From contig JAYKKT010000061.1 of assembly GCA_036023115.1 (NCBI GenBank), forward strand, positions 16,370,501 to 16,434,500: 64,000 bases of DNA, in the 5' to 3' direction. Below, piece after piece: positions 23,066-35,459 of this stretch. The number at the start of each line of letters is the position of its first letter. Position 1 is the stretch's first letter. The notes below the pieces were generated by a model. It was not told where the DNA came from, did no database searches, and saw nothing but the letters and a program-made list of their open reading frames with translations. A program made the position numbers and the translations under genes. This stretch comes from Brasenia schreberi (taxonomy: Eukaryota; Streptophyta; Magnoliopsida; Nymphaeales; Cabombaceae).

Positions 23066-24630
23066 CTGAGCCTACCCAAGCTATGCTCAAAGAACCCTTC
23101 TCCAATCATGCAAGTACCAGTGGGAAGAAAAAAGAGGTATGTGCTTTTTCAACCTCGAAAGGTTTAGTGCATGCATCATATTCTGGCTTCACAACTTGTC
23201 ACACACCACCTTCTCTCATCATATATAAAAAGGCCGCACAAGTAGTGATCCGAGGAGCGCTTAGAGTCCCGCCCCCGGCTAGAGCCGTCTTAAAAATTCT
23301 GGGTGCTCCAAAGCACACAAATAGAGCCAACATAGGAGCGAGCCTTAGGCAAAGTGTGGGGGAGGTGACCAGGTCCGAAAGGATCTATCAACCCCCACAC
23401 CTAGAAAAAAATACTAAAAAAGTGGTCAGTGTTCCTGACCCTTCAAAAGCATGCATTCCTAAGGCTTTGTAAATCATGGACAAAGGCAAAAACATTTTAA
23501 CCTCATATGATTTTGAAAATCATCTTTCCAAGATCCCGATAAGCATGTCCATCCTAGAGTTGATACAAACCTCTCATAGGCATAGACGAGTTTTAGAAAA
23601 AATCTTAGAAAGAGTCAAGGTTAACTCGAGTATAACTCTTGAGTCATTGTCATTCCTAGTTGCACCCATATGTGCAAAAACGCCCATTGTGTTTTCGGAA
23701 GATGAAATTGAAAGACCATATGAAACCCACAATCAAGCCCTGAATATCGAGGTGGTATTGAATCACCATCCTCTAGACAGGTGCTTGGTTGATGGGGAGG
23801 AGGTCTCAATATCCTTCTGCTACATATTGCATGTCAAATTGGAGTCACCTTGACTTCTGGCAACCCAAGCCCCATCGTTATCACTGGATACGATGGGAAT
23901 GCATCGAAACCTTTGGGAGCCATAGAGTTACCCATGGAAATAAGGGGCATAACCGATACAAGGGTGTTCCATGTCTTAGACATACACTCCCACTACAACC
24001 TACTTCTGGGAAGACCCTAAATACATAGCCTGCGGGCTGTGCCATCCACCTTTCATAGGTATGTAAAAATCCCCCACGAGAACCAAATCATGGTAATTCT
24101 GGGTGAAAGCCATCCACAGTTAAGGAGAGTTCAAAACTTCCCTTGCTTGTCAAGTCAAAAAGCCTACGGGACCAATCCCGTGAAATCCATGGATAAACCA
24201 TACGAATTGGTCCCCCAAAAGACTAGGACAGTCGTGTACGTCAAGGGGTAGCCCAAAGCTGGCCCGCCAAAAGTCGTAACCATCCTAGGCAAATCCAAAC
24301 TACCGATATTTCCAAAATCCCTAAAACCATTCGAGCATGCCATGGATGACAGTAAGTTCCAAGGTCATCCTTTGTACAAAGAGTTTTCTAATACAAGAAA
24401 ACCTTGGAACATGTTGCTCAATATGGGTTACATGCCCTACCAGAGTTTAGGGAACAAAAACCATGGTCGTCTAGAGCCTATCTTTCAAAATCCAAAACCG
24501 AATAGGTATGGGATAGGCTACATTCCCACCATACCCCTAGAACCACCACCTACGACCACTTGGGTCAAGGGTGCCCTGGAGCCTACTAAAACCGAGACCT
24601 ATGGCTTAGATCTCTTATTTAGAGACTGAT
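23066..24630 (+). pseudogene. gypsy A gag-protease linker and protease, frameshifted
   Basis: The frame at 23083-23472 and then 23476-23853 leads to a protease-like HHPLDRCLVDG. Compared with element B (LVDGGGALNILP), one G is missing in the GGGG run near 23795, so the frame is lost at the active site. Protease sequence resumes in another frame (DTRVFHVLDIHSHYNLLLG near 23950-24010). 24342-24629 carries a conserved linker with LNMGYMPYQSLGNKNHGRLE. Confidence 0.75.
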
Positions 24631-24652
24631 TCATAGCATTTTCTTTGTACGT

Positions 24653-25830
24653 ATGATGGAAGACCCCTCTTTAACCAAAAAGCCAAAAAAATTACAAATT
24701 TTCAAAAACCCAAAAACATTGGAAAATTGTGAAAAAGCCAAAGAAAATGTAATTTGCATTTCTCCAAATGTCTTGTCTTTACAAAAAACCAAAAAAATGG
24801 AAAAACCAGAAAATGACAAAAACAAAATCGTGTACATACCAACTCCTGGTAATAATTTGGAAAAAGTCAAGAAATTTGAAGAAAAAGTTGTCTTTATAAA
24901 AGGCCCAAAATCTTCAAAACTTGCAGAAATTCCAAAACCAAAACCAGGTATTTGTAAAAAGCATGCATTAACTCCAAATTCCCTACGATTCAAAATTCTC
25001 GAGAATGATCAAAGCACGGAGGAGGATCCCCTTCTCCCTAAAGAGGATCAAACCTCCGAGCTTCCTGAGTTTCACAAAATCCTCGATTTAGAAAAACCTT
25101 CAAATTCTGTAGGAGGGGATTTTATAGAAGTCAACCTAGGGAGTAAATCAAAACCAAAACGTGTTAAGATAGGCACATGTCTGTATGAGCATGAAAAAGC
25201 ATCATTCATTGCATTCCTAAAAGCCTACATAGACGTTTTTGCATGGACATACGAAGACATGCCGGGTTTAGACCCAAAAATCATAGAGCATTGTCTTCCC
25301 CTATATTTAAATTCAAAACCTATAAAGCAAAAGCTTAGAAAGATCCATCCGAACGTACACTCTCAAGTGAAAGAGGGTTTAGAAGATGATCTAAAAGCTG
25401 GTTTTATAAAACCCATTGCGTATTCTGATTGGCTTTCAAACATTGTTGTAGCTCGAAAATCCAATGGGAAAATTTGAATTTGCATCGATTTCAAAAATTT
25501 GAACAAAGCCACTCCAAAATATAACTTTCCTTTGCCAAACATTGATTTGATAGTCGATAGCACTGCAAATCATGAGATGTTCTCTTTTATGGATGGCTAC
25601 TTGGGTTATAATCAAATCAAGTTAGCCCCAAGAGATTAGGCTAAAACTGCTTTTACCACACCCTAGGGCACATACTGTTACATAGTTATGCCCTTTGGAT
25701 TGAAAAATACCGGCGCCACATACCAAAGAGCTATGACTACGATCTTTCATGATCAAATTCACGAGTGTATGTGGATTATCTCTTGGTGAAATATAAAACC
25801 TGATGCACACACATCAAATCTTTGCAAAAA
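24653..25830 (+). pseudogene. gypsy A reverse transcriptase
   Basis: A Lys/Pro-rich leader runs to RT with DVFAWTYEDMPGLDP, KLRKIHPNVHSQVKEGLEDD, GFIKPIAYSDWLSNIVVARK, ICIDFKNLNKATPKYNFPLP, FSFMDGYLGYNQIKLAP and MPFGLKNTGATYQRAMT. Stops interrupt at about 25475, 25637 and 25663. The catalytic box is damaged: about 10 bases are missing just before it and it reads YVDY (25768-25779) where element B keeps YVDD. Confidence 0.88.
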
Positions 25831-26678
25831 GTTTTCGAAAGACCCAGGCTTTACAAAGTGAAACTAAACCCTGAAAAGTGCATTTTCAGAGTGGAATTAG
25901 GTAAGCTTTTAGGTTTTATGGTAAGCCAAAGGGGCATTGAAGTCAACCCCTCTAAGCGTCGAGCCATTATGGACATGTCTCCACCCTCCAGCTTAACTCA
26001 AATCCGAAGCCTCCAAGGTCGCCTCCAATCGATTAGAAGGTTTATTTCAAACCTCGCAACGAGATACGAACCTTTCAACAAGCTTCTGAGAAAAGGGGTG
26101 AAATTTGTATGGGACGACGATTGCCAAAAAGCTTTCGAAAGATTAAAAGTGTATTTGGTTAATCCTCCGGTTTAAAACCTCCAAAGCAAGGAAAACCACT
26201 TTTACTTTATATTTCTGTGCATATGAATGCCTTGGGTGCTTTATTAGCTCAATATGAGGATGATACCCATAAAGAGTATGCTATTTACTATATTTCGAAA
26301 ACTCTATTGGCTTATGAAAGAAATTATCTAGCAATGGAGAAAACGTTCTTGTCCTTGGTTTGGGCCTGCCAGAAATTTCGACATTACTTCCTAGATCATG
26401 AGATCTGGATAGTGTCTAGGCTTGATCCAATCAAGTATTTGTTTGAAAAACCTATCCTCACGGGTAGGCTGGGTAAATGGCAGCTCCTCTTAATGGAGTA
26501 TGACCTAAAATTCCATCATCAAACCTCCATTAAGGGGCAAGCCCTAGTTGATTATGTGGCTGATTTCTCCTTAGAAGATTCATATCCCATACTTGATGAA
26601 ATGCCCAACAAGGGCATCTTTTTAAACCAATTTCAAAACCATATTTTAGCAAACTGTTTAAACAAAAACCAAGTATAG
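25822..26678 (+). pseudogene. gypsy A RT thumb and first RNase H
   Basis: Contains LYKVKLNPEKCIFRVELGKLLGFMVSQRGIEV, a KFVWDDDCQKAFERLK segment, and RNase H with a frameshift near 26170, then NALGALLAQYED, YYISKTLLAYERNYLAMEKT and IKGQALVDYVADF. It corresponds to the same domains in B (34180-35084, -) and E (53366-54150, -). Confidence 0.85.
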
Positions 26679-26681
26679 AAA

Positions 26682-27100
26682 ATGCACTTCGATGGGGCAA
26701 GAAACCAAAGAGGGGCAGGTACGGGAGTCATCCTCATATCCCCTGAAAAGAGAGAAATTCCCATTGCTATTCGCCTAGATTTCAAATGTTTCAACAATAC
26801 AACCGAGTATGAAGCACTCATACAAGGCTTGAAAATTTTGAAAACTCTAGGGGCATCATGCATTGAAGTCTTTGGAGACTCTTTACTTATCATAAACCAA
26901 GTGTTGAAAATTTGACAAGTCAAAAATGAAAAACTCCTTCCATACCACGAATTGGCCACCAAACTGGTCGATTCGTTCAAATCATGTACACTCACATATG
27001 TAGGAAAAGAGGATAATGACATAGCAGATGCTCTCTCATCCTTAGGCTCAGCCCTAAGGGTTGATCCCACTCTGGGAACCCGATCCTTAGAAATATGGTA
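26682..27100 (+). pseudogene. gypsy A second (archaeal-type) RNase H
   Basis: Starts MHFDGARNQRGAGTGVI, with catalytic-type Asp in FDGA, Glu in TEYEAL and Asp in FGDSLL, and ends near DNDIADALSSLGSAL. A TGA stop replaces Trp near 26913. Two RNase H domains in a row are the hallmark of the Tat/Ogre group of gypsy elements. Confidence 0.85.
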
Positions 27101-27757
27101 TTCACCCACTCCATCCATTCACGATTTAGAGATTTGCCAAAACAACCAAAATTTCACTGAAAAACCCTGGTTTCAAGACATTAAAGATTTATTAGAAAAC
27201 GGAGGATTTTCAGAATTTGCTTCGTCTAAAGACAAGGCTTTTATTCGAAAGATTTCAACCCGATACATAATTTTGGGAGGAATTCTTTATAAAAAGAGTT
27301 TTACTAGCATCTTATTGAGGTGTGTAGACCTTGAGGAGGCTAGGATTATAATGCATGAATTCCACGATGGGGAATGTGGAGGGCATGTAAATGCAAACAT
27401 AATCACGATGAAAATACTTAGAGTCGGTTACTTTTGGTCCACTCTAAAGCAAGATTGTCATGATCATGTTAGGAAATGTCACCCATGTCAAGTGCATGGA
27501 CATGTCATTCATATCCCATCATCAACCTTGCATTCCGTGGTCAGCTCATGGCCATTCACCATGTGGGCGTTTGACATCATAGGACCAATTTTTCCAAATG
27601 CATCAAACGGACATAGGTTCATCCTAGCAGCCACCGAGTATTTTTCTAAATGGGTTGAAGCTACCTCCCTAACTAATGTCTAGGGGCAACATGTAGTGGC
27701 GTTCATTAAGAAGAATATTTTGGCTCGATTTGGAGTTCCAAGAGACCTGATGTCTGA
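27101..27757 (+). pseudogene. gypsy A integrase, truncated
   Basis: N-terminal His/Cys part (HEFHDGECGGHVNAN ... CHDHVRKCHPCQ) and the start of the catalytic core (FDIIGPIFPNASNGHRFILA). A TAG follows SLTNV. The sequence then continues to FGVPRDLMSD and stops at about 27757, where it is fused directly to mid-LTR sequence. The rest of the core and the C-terminal GPY region are deleted. Confidence 0.85.
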
Positions 27758-27759
27758 TC

Positions 27760-28010
27760 ACCTCACCTGTCTCGTGCCCTTGCCATAGCCGCATCAACAT
27801 GCCCCTACCACAACCGACTCCCAACACTTGTCCCAGCCAGCACCCTACACCAACACCCCACACCCCACGTCCCAGCCATCTCCCTAGCGCCACACATCCT
27901 CCAACCTGCCGACCCACACCAAGCTCCTACACCACATCATCTGTGACACCCCCGCCCACCTTAGCCGTGACCCACCTAAGCCGCCTTTCCCACTTGACCA
28001 AACACACCCC
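27760..28010 (+). repeat. gypsy A 3' LTR remnant, left part
   Basis: Matches LTR A from about 20030 (CTCACCTGTC...GCCATAGCCGCATCAACATG) to about 20265. It ends at the ACCCC target duplication of element B (28006-28010); the LTR resumes at 42552. Confidence 0.88.
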
Positions 28011-28620
28011 TATAAACAACGAAAATTCTCACTTCTGGTTTTTGAAGCTGGAAATGAACATTTTCGCGTCTACATCATTTCTATGGGCGTGTCAGCTAGC
28101 TTGCTCAAGCTAGCGAAGATTTTGAAATATCTGACGTTTTACGGCAATTATGAGCATGCAGGATCTTTTCGCTTTAAACCTTCTTCAACCGGTGCTCAAG
28201 GGTCAGTTTAAGTGCTTTATAGACTTTTATAAAACAATTTGGACTCTAGAAAAGAGACAAGTGTTTTGAAAACTCGAGTTTTGCCTAAGTTTGCAAATTT
28301 TATGTACAGGAGCTGTACGATTCCAAGTCTTTGAGTTTTAAGCTATTTAGGCAGGATATGTGTGTGCACAAGTGGCCTAATTTCAGCGTGATTGAGCGTA
28401 GATTCGGGGTTTCTTTGAAAACACACGAATGCAAGGATGCACAAATATTTTTTGGGTTTGAGATGATGTGAGCTAGGCTCGAATTGAAAGCAACTCACAC
28501 AACTTAATGTAACTACCCAAAATTGAAAGTGCAACTCACGCAGCTTAAGGGAAATACCCGAACTTGAAAGAACCTCACACGACTTGAATGTAAATTACAA
28601 AATTGAAATATACTTATATC

Positions 28621-29280
28621 TTAAGAGCGGAAAGGCTCAATTGTGAGTGAGTGCTCTTGGTGTGTAAATGGAAAGACAACTCACACGACTTGAATTGAAC
28701 TTGCCGAAATTGAAATACAAGTATATAGTAAGAGCAAAAAGGCTCAATTGTGAGTGAGTGCTCTTTGGTGTGTAAATGTAAATGACAACTCACACGACTT
28801 GAATTGAACTTGCCGAAATTGAAATATAAGTATATAGTAAGAGCGGAAAGGCTCAATTGTGAGTGAGTGCTCTTGGTGTGTAAATGTAAATGACAACTCA
28901 CACAACTTGAATTGAACCCACCCGAAATGTAAGTGCGTACACGACTTAATGTAAAACTCATGCAGCTTGAAAGTATATAAATATGCTATATCTTATGAGC
29001 AACAAAGGCTCAAAATGTGTGTGAGAGTGTGGAGCAAATGCTCGAGTACTTTTTGTATGCGAGTGTAAAATTTAAATGACAAACTCACACAACGTGAATG
29101 TAACAACCCGAATTGAATTGCAATTCACACAACTTTCACTAAAGTAAATACCCAAAGGGAAATATATACTTTAGCTTAAGAGCGGAAAGGCTCAATGTGT
29201 GTGCAATCGTGTGCAATTAAGAGTGGAAAGGCTCAAGTGCAAGTGGGTGTCTTGTGTACGTCTAAGAGCAATATGGCTCA
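28621..29280 (-). repeat. stem-loop array in LTR B
   Basis: Units with GAGC...GCTC arms occur near 28623, 28732, 28842, 28984, 29180 and 29265, and a decayed one near 29222 (GAGTGGAAAGGCTC). Loops differ (GGAAAG, AAAAAG, AACAAAG, AATATG) while arms stay complementary. Confidence 0.8.
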
Positions 29281-30686
29281 AGTGTACGTGTGTGCCTTGT
29301 GTATCAAGCACGAATATTACATTTTGGGGGGAGACTACGCTCCATTATTACAACCCCGTAACGAATTGAATTGAATTTTAAAGGACTAAGGTAAAAATCG
29401 AATTTAAACACTTACAAGTGGTCGACTTTTTCTCTCCACTTGCTCGGGTCCGTCCACCTTGGTAGCCAATAGATAGGTCTCCCTAGGTGGGTTTAGACGT
29501 GAGTTTAGGCTTAGGGTATGCTTGGGGGCAGCTGGATGTTTGAGCTTAGGAGGGGCTAAGTTCGGCCAAGACGTAGGCTAAGGGGGGTCATGGCTAGGGT
29601 GTGGTCCTAGTTAGGTGGGTATGGTCTTAGGTAATGGGATGGGAGCTAGGTAGGTCACTACCAAGGTGAGGGCTGGGGTGTTAGGGTGGCGCTAGGAAAA
29701 GGGTGCAGGCGACAGGTAAGGTTGGCCAGGTGTTGTGAGGTAGGTTACGATAGGCGGGTGGTGCGGAGGTTGTGGCAGGGCATTGGAGTTAGGCGCTAGG
29801 TACGCCTAGCAGTGGTAGGCCGTATGGAGATGGGATGCAGTGCTGGGGCACTGGGGTAGCGCTAGGGCAGGTGCAGTAGTGGAGTGGCACTAGTTGCGTT
29901 GGGAGATGTGTGGCTGACTGGGGTGCTAGGGAAGTGGGATGCAGTAGGGCAGGAGGTGTTGGCGGGTGGTCACGGCAGGGAGCTGGGGACAGTGGGATGC
30001 GGTAGGGCAGGAGGTGACGCTAGCCGGGGGTTGGTGTGGTGTGGCGCTAGGTCCACTGGGAGCCGGGTGATGCAGGGTGTCGGATGGTGCGCAGGAAGGT
30101 GAGGGAGCCGGGTGGTGCAGGGTGTTGGATGAGGTTTGAAGTAGGCTCAAACCGAGTGCAGCTGCACTAGGTTAGGTTTAGATTTAGGTAAGTGGGGAAG
30201 TGGGTTAGGTTAGGTTGGTTGGCTAGGGCTAGGTTAGGTTGGTTTAGGGTGAGGTTGAGCGGCTAGGTTGGGGTATATGGGCTAGGTCAGTTGGGTCTAG
30301 GGTGGTCCAGCCAAGGGATAAAAGAGAGTCGGTTTGGGTGAGTTTGGGTTGGTTTAGGTGAAAGGGGCTAGGTCTAGGCTAGGTTTGGGTTAGGTTTAGT
30401 GGGGTCGGTTAGGTGAAGTAGGCTAGGTTAGGGTGAGGTTGAGAGACCTACCTCTTGGAGCCGGTCCACCATGCATAGCCCCTCCTTCCACGCCCTTTTA
30501 CAGCCATCCTTCAAGTTGGTGCATCCCTTTGGTTGAGCCTAGGTTCATACAAGGCTTGAACCCACACTCTTGATCAAGCCCACATGGCTATGGCCCACCA
30601 TATCTACTTTATGCCCTCCACTCATTCTCTCTCTTCCTAAGCCTTCCACTTGCAAATTCACGTGAACTTGCTCCATCCCCTCACCT

Positions 30687-30695
30687 CTATTTATA
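30687..30695 (-). promoter_or_regulatory. LTR B TATA box
   Basis: On - the sequence reads GCATATAAATAGAGGTGAGG. The second LTR of B keeps TATAAATAG at about 41897-41905, in the same context. It is probably the Pol II promoter of the element. LTR C has a decayed form (TCATAAATGGAGGTGAGG, near 36055). Confidence 0.6.
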
Positions 30696-31338
30696 TGCAA
30701 ATGAGGTGAGTCTTGGGTTTGGATCTTGGATTTGGATTTTGAGATCCAAATCCGATCCAAATATTATTTGGGTCTGGATCTGGATATTTGGGTCCAGATC
30801 CAATCCAAATTTTCATTTCTTCAGTCCTTCTTGGCGTTTCGAGACAGACAGTTTTCGCGGGCCCTAGCTTAATCAGTGCTCCGTCTTGGGCTGGGTCTTC
30901 CCCAACCTTTTTGTCCGAACTCCTTCTCACCTTTCTAGACTCCGTTTTGGTTGATTTTTGATATTTCCGGCTTGGATTTCTGATGATTTGGTGGATACTC
31001 TTGGCTTAGTATTTGATGCTTCGGGCTTGAAGTCTGCTTCTGGCCTGGGCTCTCCTTTTGCCTTTTGATCCTACTTTTGTCAAGCAAGGCTGAATTCTGG
31101 GCTTTTGAACCTGTTTTTGAGGCTACTTTTGATTAAGCTCCACCTGTTGGATTTGGCTTTTTACAAAATTGGGACTTGGCCCGAGTTTAAGAAATTTTCA
31201 TTTTGAACGGGTTTTCAAACAGAAGTTTAAAGCTTTTGCAACTCTTGGATTTTCGAAAACTCAAAATTTGGTTTTGAAATGTATTTTTCAAACCAGGTGT
31301 TTGTTTTGGGAAAATCATTTGATTTTGGGGTGTTTACA

Positions 31339-31354
31339 GATGCTCCTCTTTGGC
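31339..31354 (-). other. gypsy B polypurine tract
   Basis: On - GCCAAAGAGGAGCATC lies directly before the TGTAAACA of the 3' LTR, the position required for plus-strand priming. Confidence 0.75.
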
Positions 31355-32502
31355 ATTATCCAAATTTATTTGGATAATTGCAAAGAAGACAACACCCCTG
31401 TTTGCTTTCTCCCTGGATTTACCCTCGAGAATATGGGATCGTCTTAGTTTTGAGAAAAACTTTTCCTTTGTGCCTAGTAAGGGGATTTTCGCCGAAGGGG
31501 ACTCTACCTAATGCGGTGCTAGTCCAAATTGGGATTGTATAGATATCCATGCATGCATATATGAGTGAATGACATGGAATGATATGCTAGGAAGTATGGT
31601 TTCCTAGAGACTTAAGGGAATGGTCGAACTTTGGGAGTCTTATGAAGACCTGCTACACCAAGTGAGTTGGTCTTATGTTGCTCGATGTTCGAGGTTTTCT
31701 CAATTTGTTTTTGAGAGGAAAACTCTTTTTAGCTTCAATCCTAAGGATTTTTAGCTTCTCGTGTTTCCCTTTACTTGAGTCTTAACCCTTGCTAGTCTAG
31801 CGAAGATTTTATAAGAAAATCAAGTAACATTTCAAAATTTCTACACCTTACTCAACAACATCTGATTCTCAAACAAAATGAGATTCAAGTAAGCAAATCC
31901 TATTTTTACTTTAGGATTCCTTGAAATGAACCTTTCTTCACTTGGGATAAGTCACAGGGATGGGAAAAGAGTTACCACGGTCCCTTCTGGAGCGTCCCGT
32001 GGTTTGAGGCAAAGAGGCGGAAAACTGCTCTTTTGAGCTTTTGGCTATTTTTTTTCTTTCTTTTCATAGAGGGTCTCCCTTTGGGAGTATTTTTTCTTTG
32101 TTTCCTCTTTTCCATAGAAGAAATGATTTTTTCTTTTCAATTCAGCTTTCTTTCGGAAAGAGATTTTTGTAGGGATTTTCCTTTTGCTTTTTGCCAAGTT
32201 TTCCTTTTGGGGAAGAGAAGAGAAGAGGGGAAGGACTTATCCCAATGATCTACTCGATTCATCCCAGATCAGCCTATTTAGAAATAGCACGTACTACTTG
32301 CAAGTATCTTGCTATTTTGAACCAGGCCTTCCTTTGTAAGAAGAAGAATTTTGGAATGTAACCCATTTGTTTTTGGAAACTCCGCTTTTTCACAAGCATC
32401 GATTCTCTCATTCAGGGTTACGCGATCGACTTTGATTCTCACTCACGAAGTTTCAAAGGAGATTTCCTCAAAATATTTTCGCAATAGGATTTAGCTTAGA
32501 CC
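31355..32502 (-). other. gypsy B 3' noncoding part
   Basis: About 1.1 kb between the polypurine tract and the end of integrase. No frame on - looks coding. A 71-codon T-rich frame on + (32033-32248) is a composition effect. The sense strand is purine-rich around 32030-32230. Confidence 0.6.
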
Positions 32503-33919
32503 CTACACATGGTATTTTTTCAAATATTTGGCATTCATAGGGTCTGCTAAATTCCTACCCTCAATGTCGACTAACCAGTATGCATTGTTCGTGGTGGTTC
32601 CATGTACAACATAAGGACCATCCCACTTGGGCCGCCGCTTTCCAAGTGGATGTGAGTCACGATGTTGGATGATTTTTAGCACAAGATCTCCCACTTTGAA
32701 GTGGTGATGTTTCATATGCTTCTCATAATATTGGTCTATCCTTTGCCGGTATGCATGTGCATGATCCATAGCAAGGAGCCTTCTTTCATCTAATAAATCA
32801 AGTTCGGCCATTCTAGCATGCTGAAGCGTCTCTACGAGGAGGTCGAGTGCAAGTGATGTATGAAATGAATGCAGTTTGGTATGAATGGGGAGAATGGCGT
32901 TTGTGCCATAGACCAACTCAAATGGCGTGGCATTTGTGGGAGTTTGGATGGAAGTCATATAAGCCCATAAGGCTTCATCCAACTTCTCATGTCACGTCCT
33001 CTAAAGTTTTCTCAATAACGCTTATGAGAGTCTTGTTGGTGGCTTCGGCTTGTCCGTTGCCTTGAGGGTAGTAGGGCGATGAGAAGTGGTGAGTTATGCC
33101 ATACGTGTTACATAACTTTACCATCCTCTCGTTTTTAAAGGGGGTACCATTTTCAGACACTAGGTCTCTTGGAACTCCAAATTGAGCCAAAATATTTTTC
33201 CTAATGAACGCCACTACATGTTGTCCCTAGACATTAGTCAGGGAGGTAGCTTCAACCCATTTGGAAAAATACTCAGTGGCTGCTAGGATAAACCTATGCC
33301 CGTTTGATGCATTTGAAAAAATTGGTCCTATGATGTCAAACACCCACATGGTGAATGGCCATGGGCTGACCATAGAATGTAAGGTGGATGATGGGATATG
33401 AATGGTGTGTCCATGCACTTGACATGGGTGACACTTCCTAACATGGTCATGGCAATCCTGCTTTAGAGTAGACCAAAAGTAACCAGCTCTAAGTATTTTC
33501 ATTGCCACCATCTTTGCATTTACATGCCCTCCACATTCTCTATCGTGGAATTCATGCATTATCATCCTTGCCTCCTCAAGGTCGACACACCTCAACAAGA
33601 TGCGAGTAAAACTATTTTTATAAAGAATCCCTCCCAAAATCATGTATTGGGTTGAAATCTTTCGAATAACAGCTTTGTCTTTAGATGAAGCGAATTCTGA
33701 AAATCCTCTATTTTCTAAGAAGTCTTTAATGTCTTGAAACCAAGGTTTTTTAGTAGAAGTTGGGTTGTTATGGTAAATCTCCAAATCGTGCGTGGATGGA
33801 GTGGGTGAGTGCCATATTTCTAAGGATCGAGCTCCCAAGGTGGGATCAATCCTTAGGGCTGAGCCTAAGGATGAGAGGGCGGCTATGCCATTGTCCTCTC
33901 TTCCTACGTGTGTGTACAC
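32503..33919 (-). pseudogene. gypsy B integrase
   Basis: Three frame segments: 33919-33227 (also carrying the end of the second RNase H), 33214-32987 and 32982-32503. The zinc part has HEFHDRECGGHVNAK ... CHDHVRKCHPCQ; the core has FDIIGPI, SENGTPF and GNGQAEATNKTL. The second catalytic Asp (SDNG in E, and in the family in general) is Glu here. The C-terminal part has KWDGPYVVHGTT (GPY/F motif) and ends NAKYLKKYHV without a chromodomain, as expected of Tat-type elements. A TAG after SLTNV is shared with A, so it may predate their split. Confidence 0.88.
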
Positions 33920-34230
33920 GATTAGAACAAATCGACCAGCTTGGTGGCCAATTCGTGGTATGGAAGAAGTTTTTCATTTTTGACTTGCCAAATTTTTAAC
34001 ACTTGGTTTATGACAAGTAAAGAGTCTCCAAAGACTTCAATGCATGATGCCTCTAGAGTTTTCGAAATTTTCAAGCCTTGTATGAGTGCTTCATACTCAG
34101 CTGTATTGTTAGAATATTCGAAATCTAGGCGAATGACAATGGGAATTTCTCCCTTTTCAGGGGATATGAGGATGATTCCTACCCCACAGCCCCTCTTTGG
34201 TTTCGTGCCCCATCGAAGTGCATCTTCCAC
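33905..34230 (-). pseudogene. gypsy B second RNase H
   Basis: Contains GVGIILISPEKGEIPIVIR, NNTAEYEALIQGLK, FGDSLLVINQVLK and HELATKLVDLF. Its first part (MHFDGARNQRG) lies in the frame that ends the preceding RNase H segment; a frameshift lies near 34185. The Trp codon lost in A (26913) is intact here (LKIWQVK). Confidence 0.85.
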
Positions 34231-35459
34231 ACTTGGTTTTCACTTAAGCAGTTTGATAAAATATGGTTTTCAAATTGATTTTGAAAGATGCCCTCATCGG
34301 GCATTTCATCAAGTGTGGGATATGAATCCTCTAAGGGGAAATCGGCCACATAGTCAGCTAGGGCTTGCCCCTTAATGGAGGTTTGATGGTGGAATTTTAG
34401 GTCATACTCCATCAAGAGGAGTTGCCATTTATCCAACCTACCCGTGAGGATAGGTTTTTCAAACAAATGCTTGATTGGATCAAGCCTAGACACTATCTAG
34501 ATCTCATGATCTAGGAAGTAATGTTGAAATTTCTGGCAGGCCCATACGAAGGCCAAGCACGTCTTCTCCATGGCTTGATAGTTTCTTTCATTAGCCAATA
34601 GAGTTTTCAAAATATTGTAAATAGCGTACTCTTTATGGGTATCATCCTCATATTGAGCTAATAAGGCACCTAAGGCATTCGTATGCATAGAAATGTAAAG
34701 TAAAAGAGGTTTTCCTTGCTTTGGAGGTTTTAAAACTGGAGGATTAACCAAATACGCTTTTAATCTTTCGAAAGCTCTTTGGCAATCGTCGTCCCACACA
34801 AATTTCACCCCTTTTCTTAAAAGCTTGTTGAAAGGTTTGCATCTCGTTGCGAGGTTTGAAATAAACCTTCTAATCTATTGTAGGCAACCTTGGAGGCTTC
34901 AGATTTGAGTTAAATTGGAGGGTGGAGGCATATCTATGATGGCTCGACACTTAGAGGGGTCAACTTCAATGCCCCTTTGGCTTACCATAAAACCTAAAAG
35001 CTTGCCAGATTCTACTCCGAAAATGCACTTTTGAGGGTTTAGTTTCACTTTATAAAGACTCAGTCTTTCGAAAACTTTTTGCAAAGATTCGATGTGTGTG
35101 GATCAGGTTTCTTATTTCACCAAGAGATCATCCACATATACCTCTAAGAGCTCGTGAATTTGATCGTGAAAGATCGTGAAAGATCGTGGTCATGGCTCTT
35201 TGGTATGTGGTACTGGCGTTTTTCAAACCAAAGGGTATGACTGTATAGCAGTACGTGCCCCAGGGTGTGGTAAAAGCAGTTTTAGCCTGGTCTCTTGGGG
35301 CTAACTTGATTTGATTATAACTCGAGTAGCCATCCATAAAGAAAAATATTTCATGATTTTTCTAAAATCAATGCAAATTCGAATTTTCCCAATGGATTTT
35401 CGAACTACAACAATGTTTGAAAGACAATCAGAATATGCAATGGGTTTTATAAAACCAGC
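34179..35459 (-). pseudogene. gypsy B RT (3' part) and first RNase H
   Basis: RT segments: GFIKPIAYSDCLSNIVVVRK up to 35459, FMDGYSSYNQIKLAPRDQAK and PFGLKNASTTYQRAM. The catalytic YVDD is intact (35127-35138) but a 10-bp unit GATCGTGAAA is duplicated at 35162-35181 and breaks the frame. Thumb and RNase H follow (35084-34899, 34808-34497, 34493-34179). The 5' part of RT is at 38810-39330, beyond solo LTR C. Confidence 0.88.

Larger units (their letters stand above)
28011..31338 (-). repeat. gypsy B 3' LTR, 3328 bp
   Basis: Same family and module order as LTR A. On -: TGTAAACACCCC start, GGATTTGGAT inverted repeat (30728-30753), TATA box TATAAATAG (30687-30695), C-rich telomere-like module (about 30450-29500), the conserved block, then at least seven stem-loops (28623-29276, e.g. 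28623, 28842, 29180) before the 3' end. Confidence 0.9.

Noticed and set aside
32033..32248. 71-codon Phe-rich frame on + in the 3' noncoding part of B
   Set aside because: Complement of a purine-rich tract; no similarity to antisense frames known to me in such elements, and no support in A or E.
31355..32502. Possible extra gene between integrase and 3' LTR of B
   Set aside because: No sense-strand frame looks coding; treated as 3' noncoding sequence.
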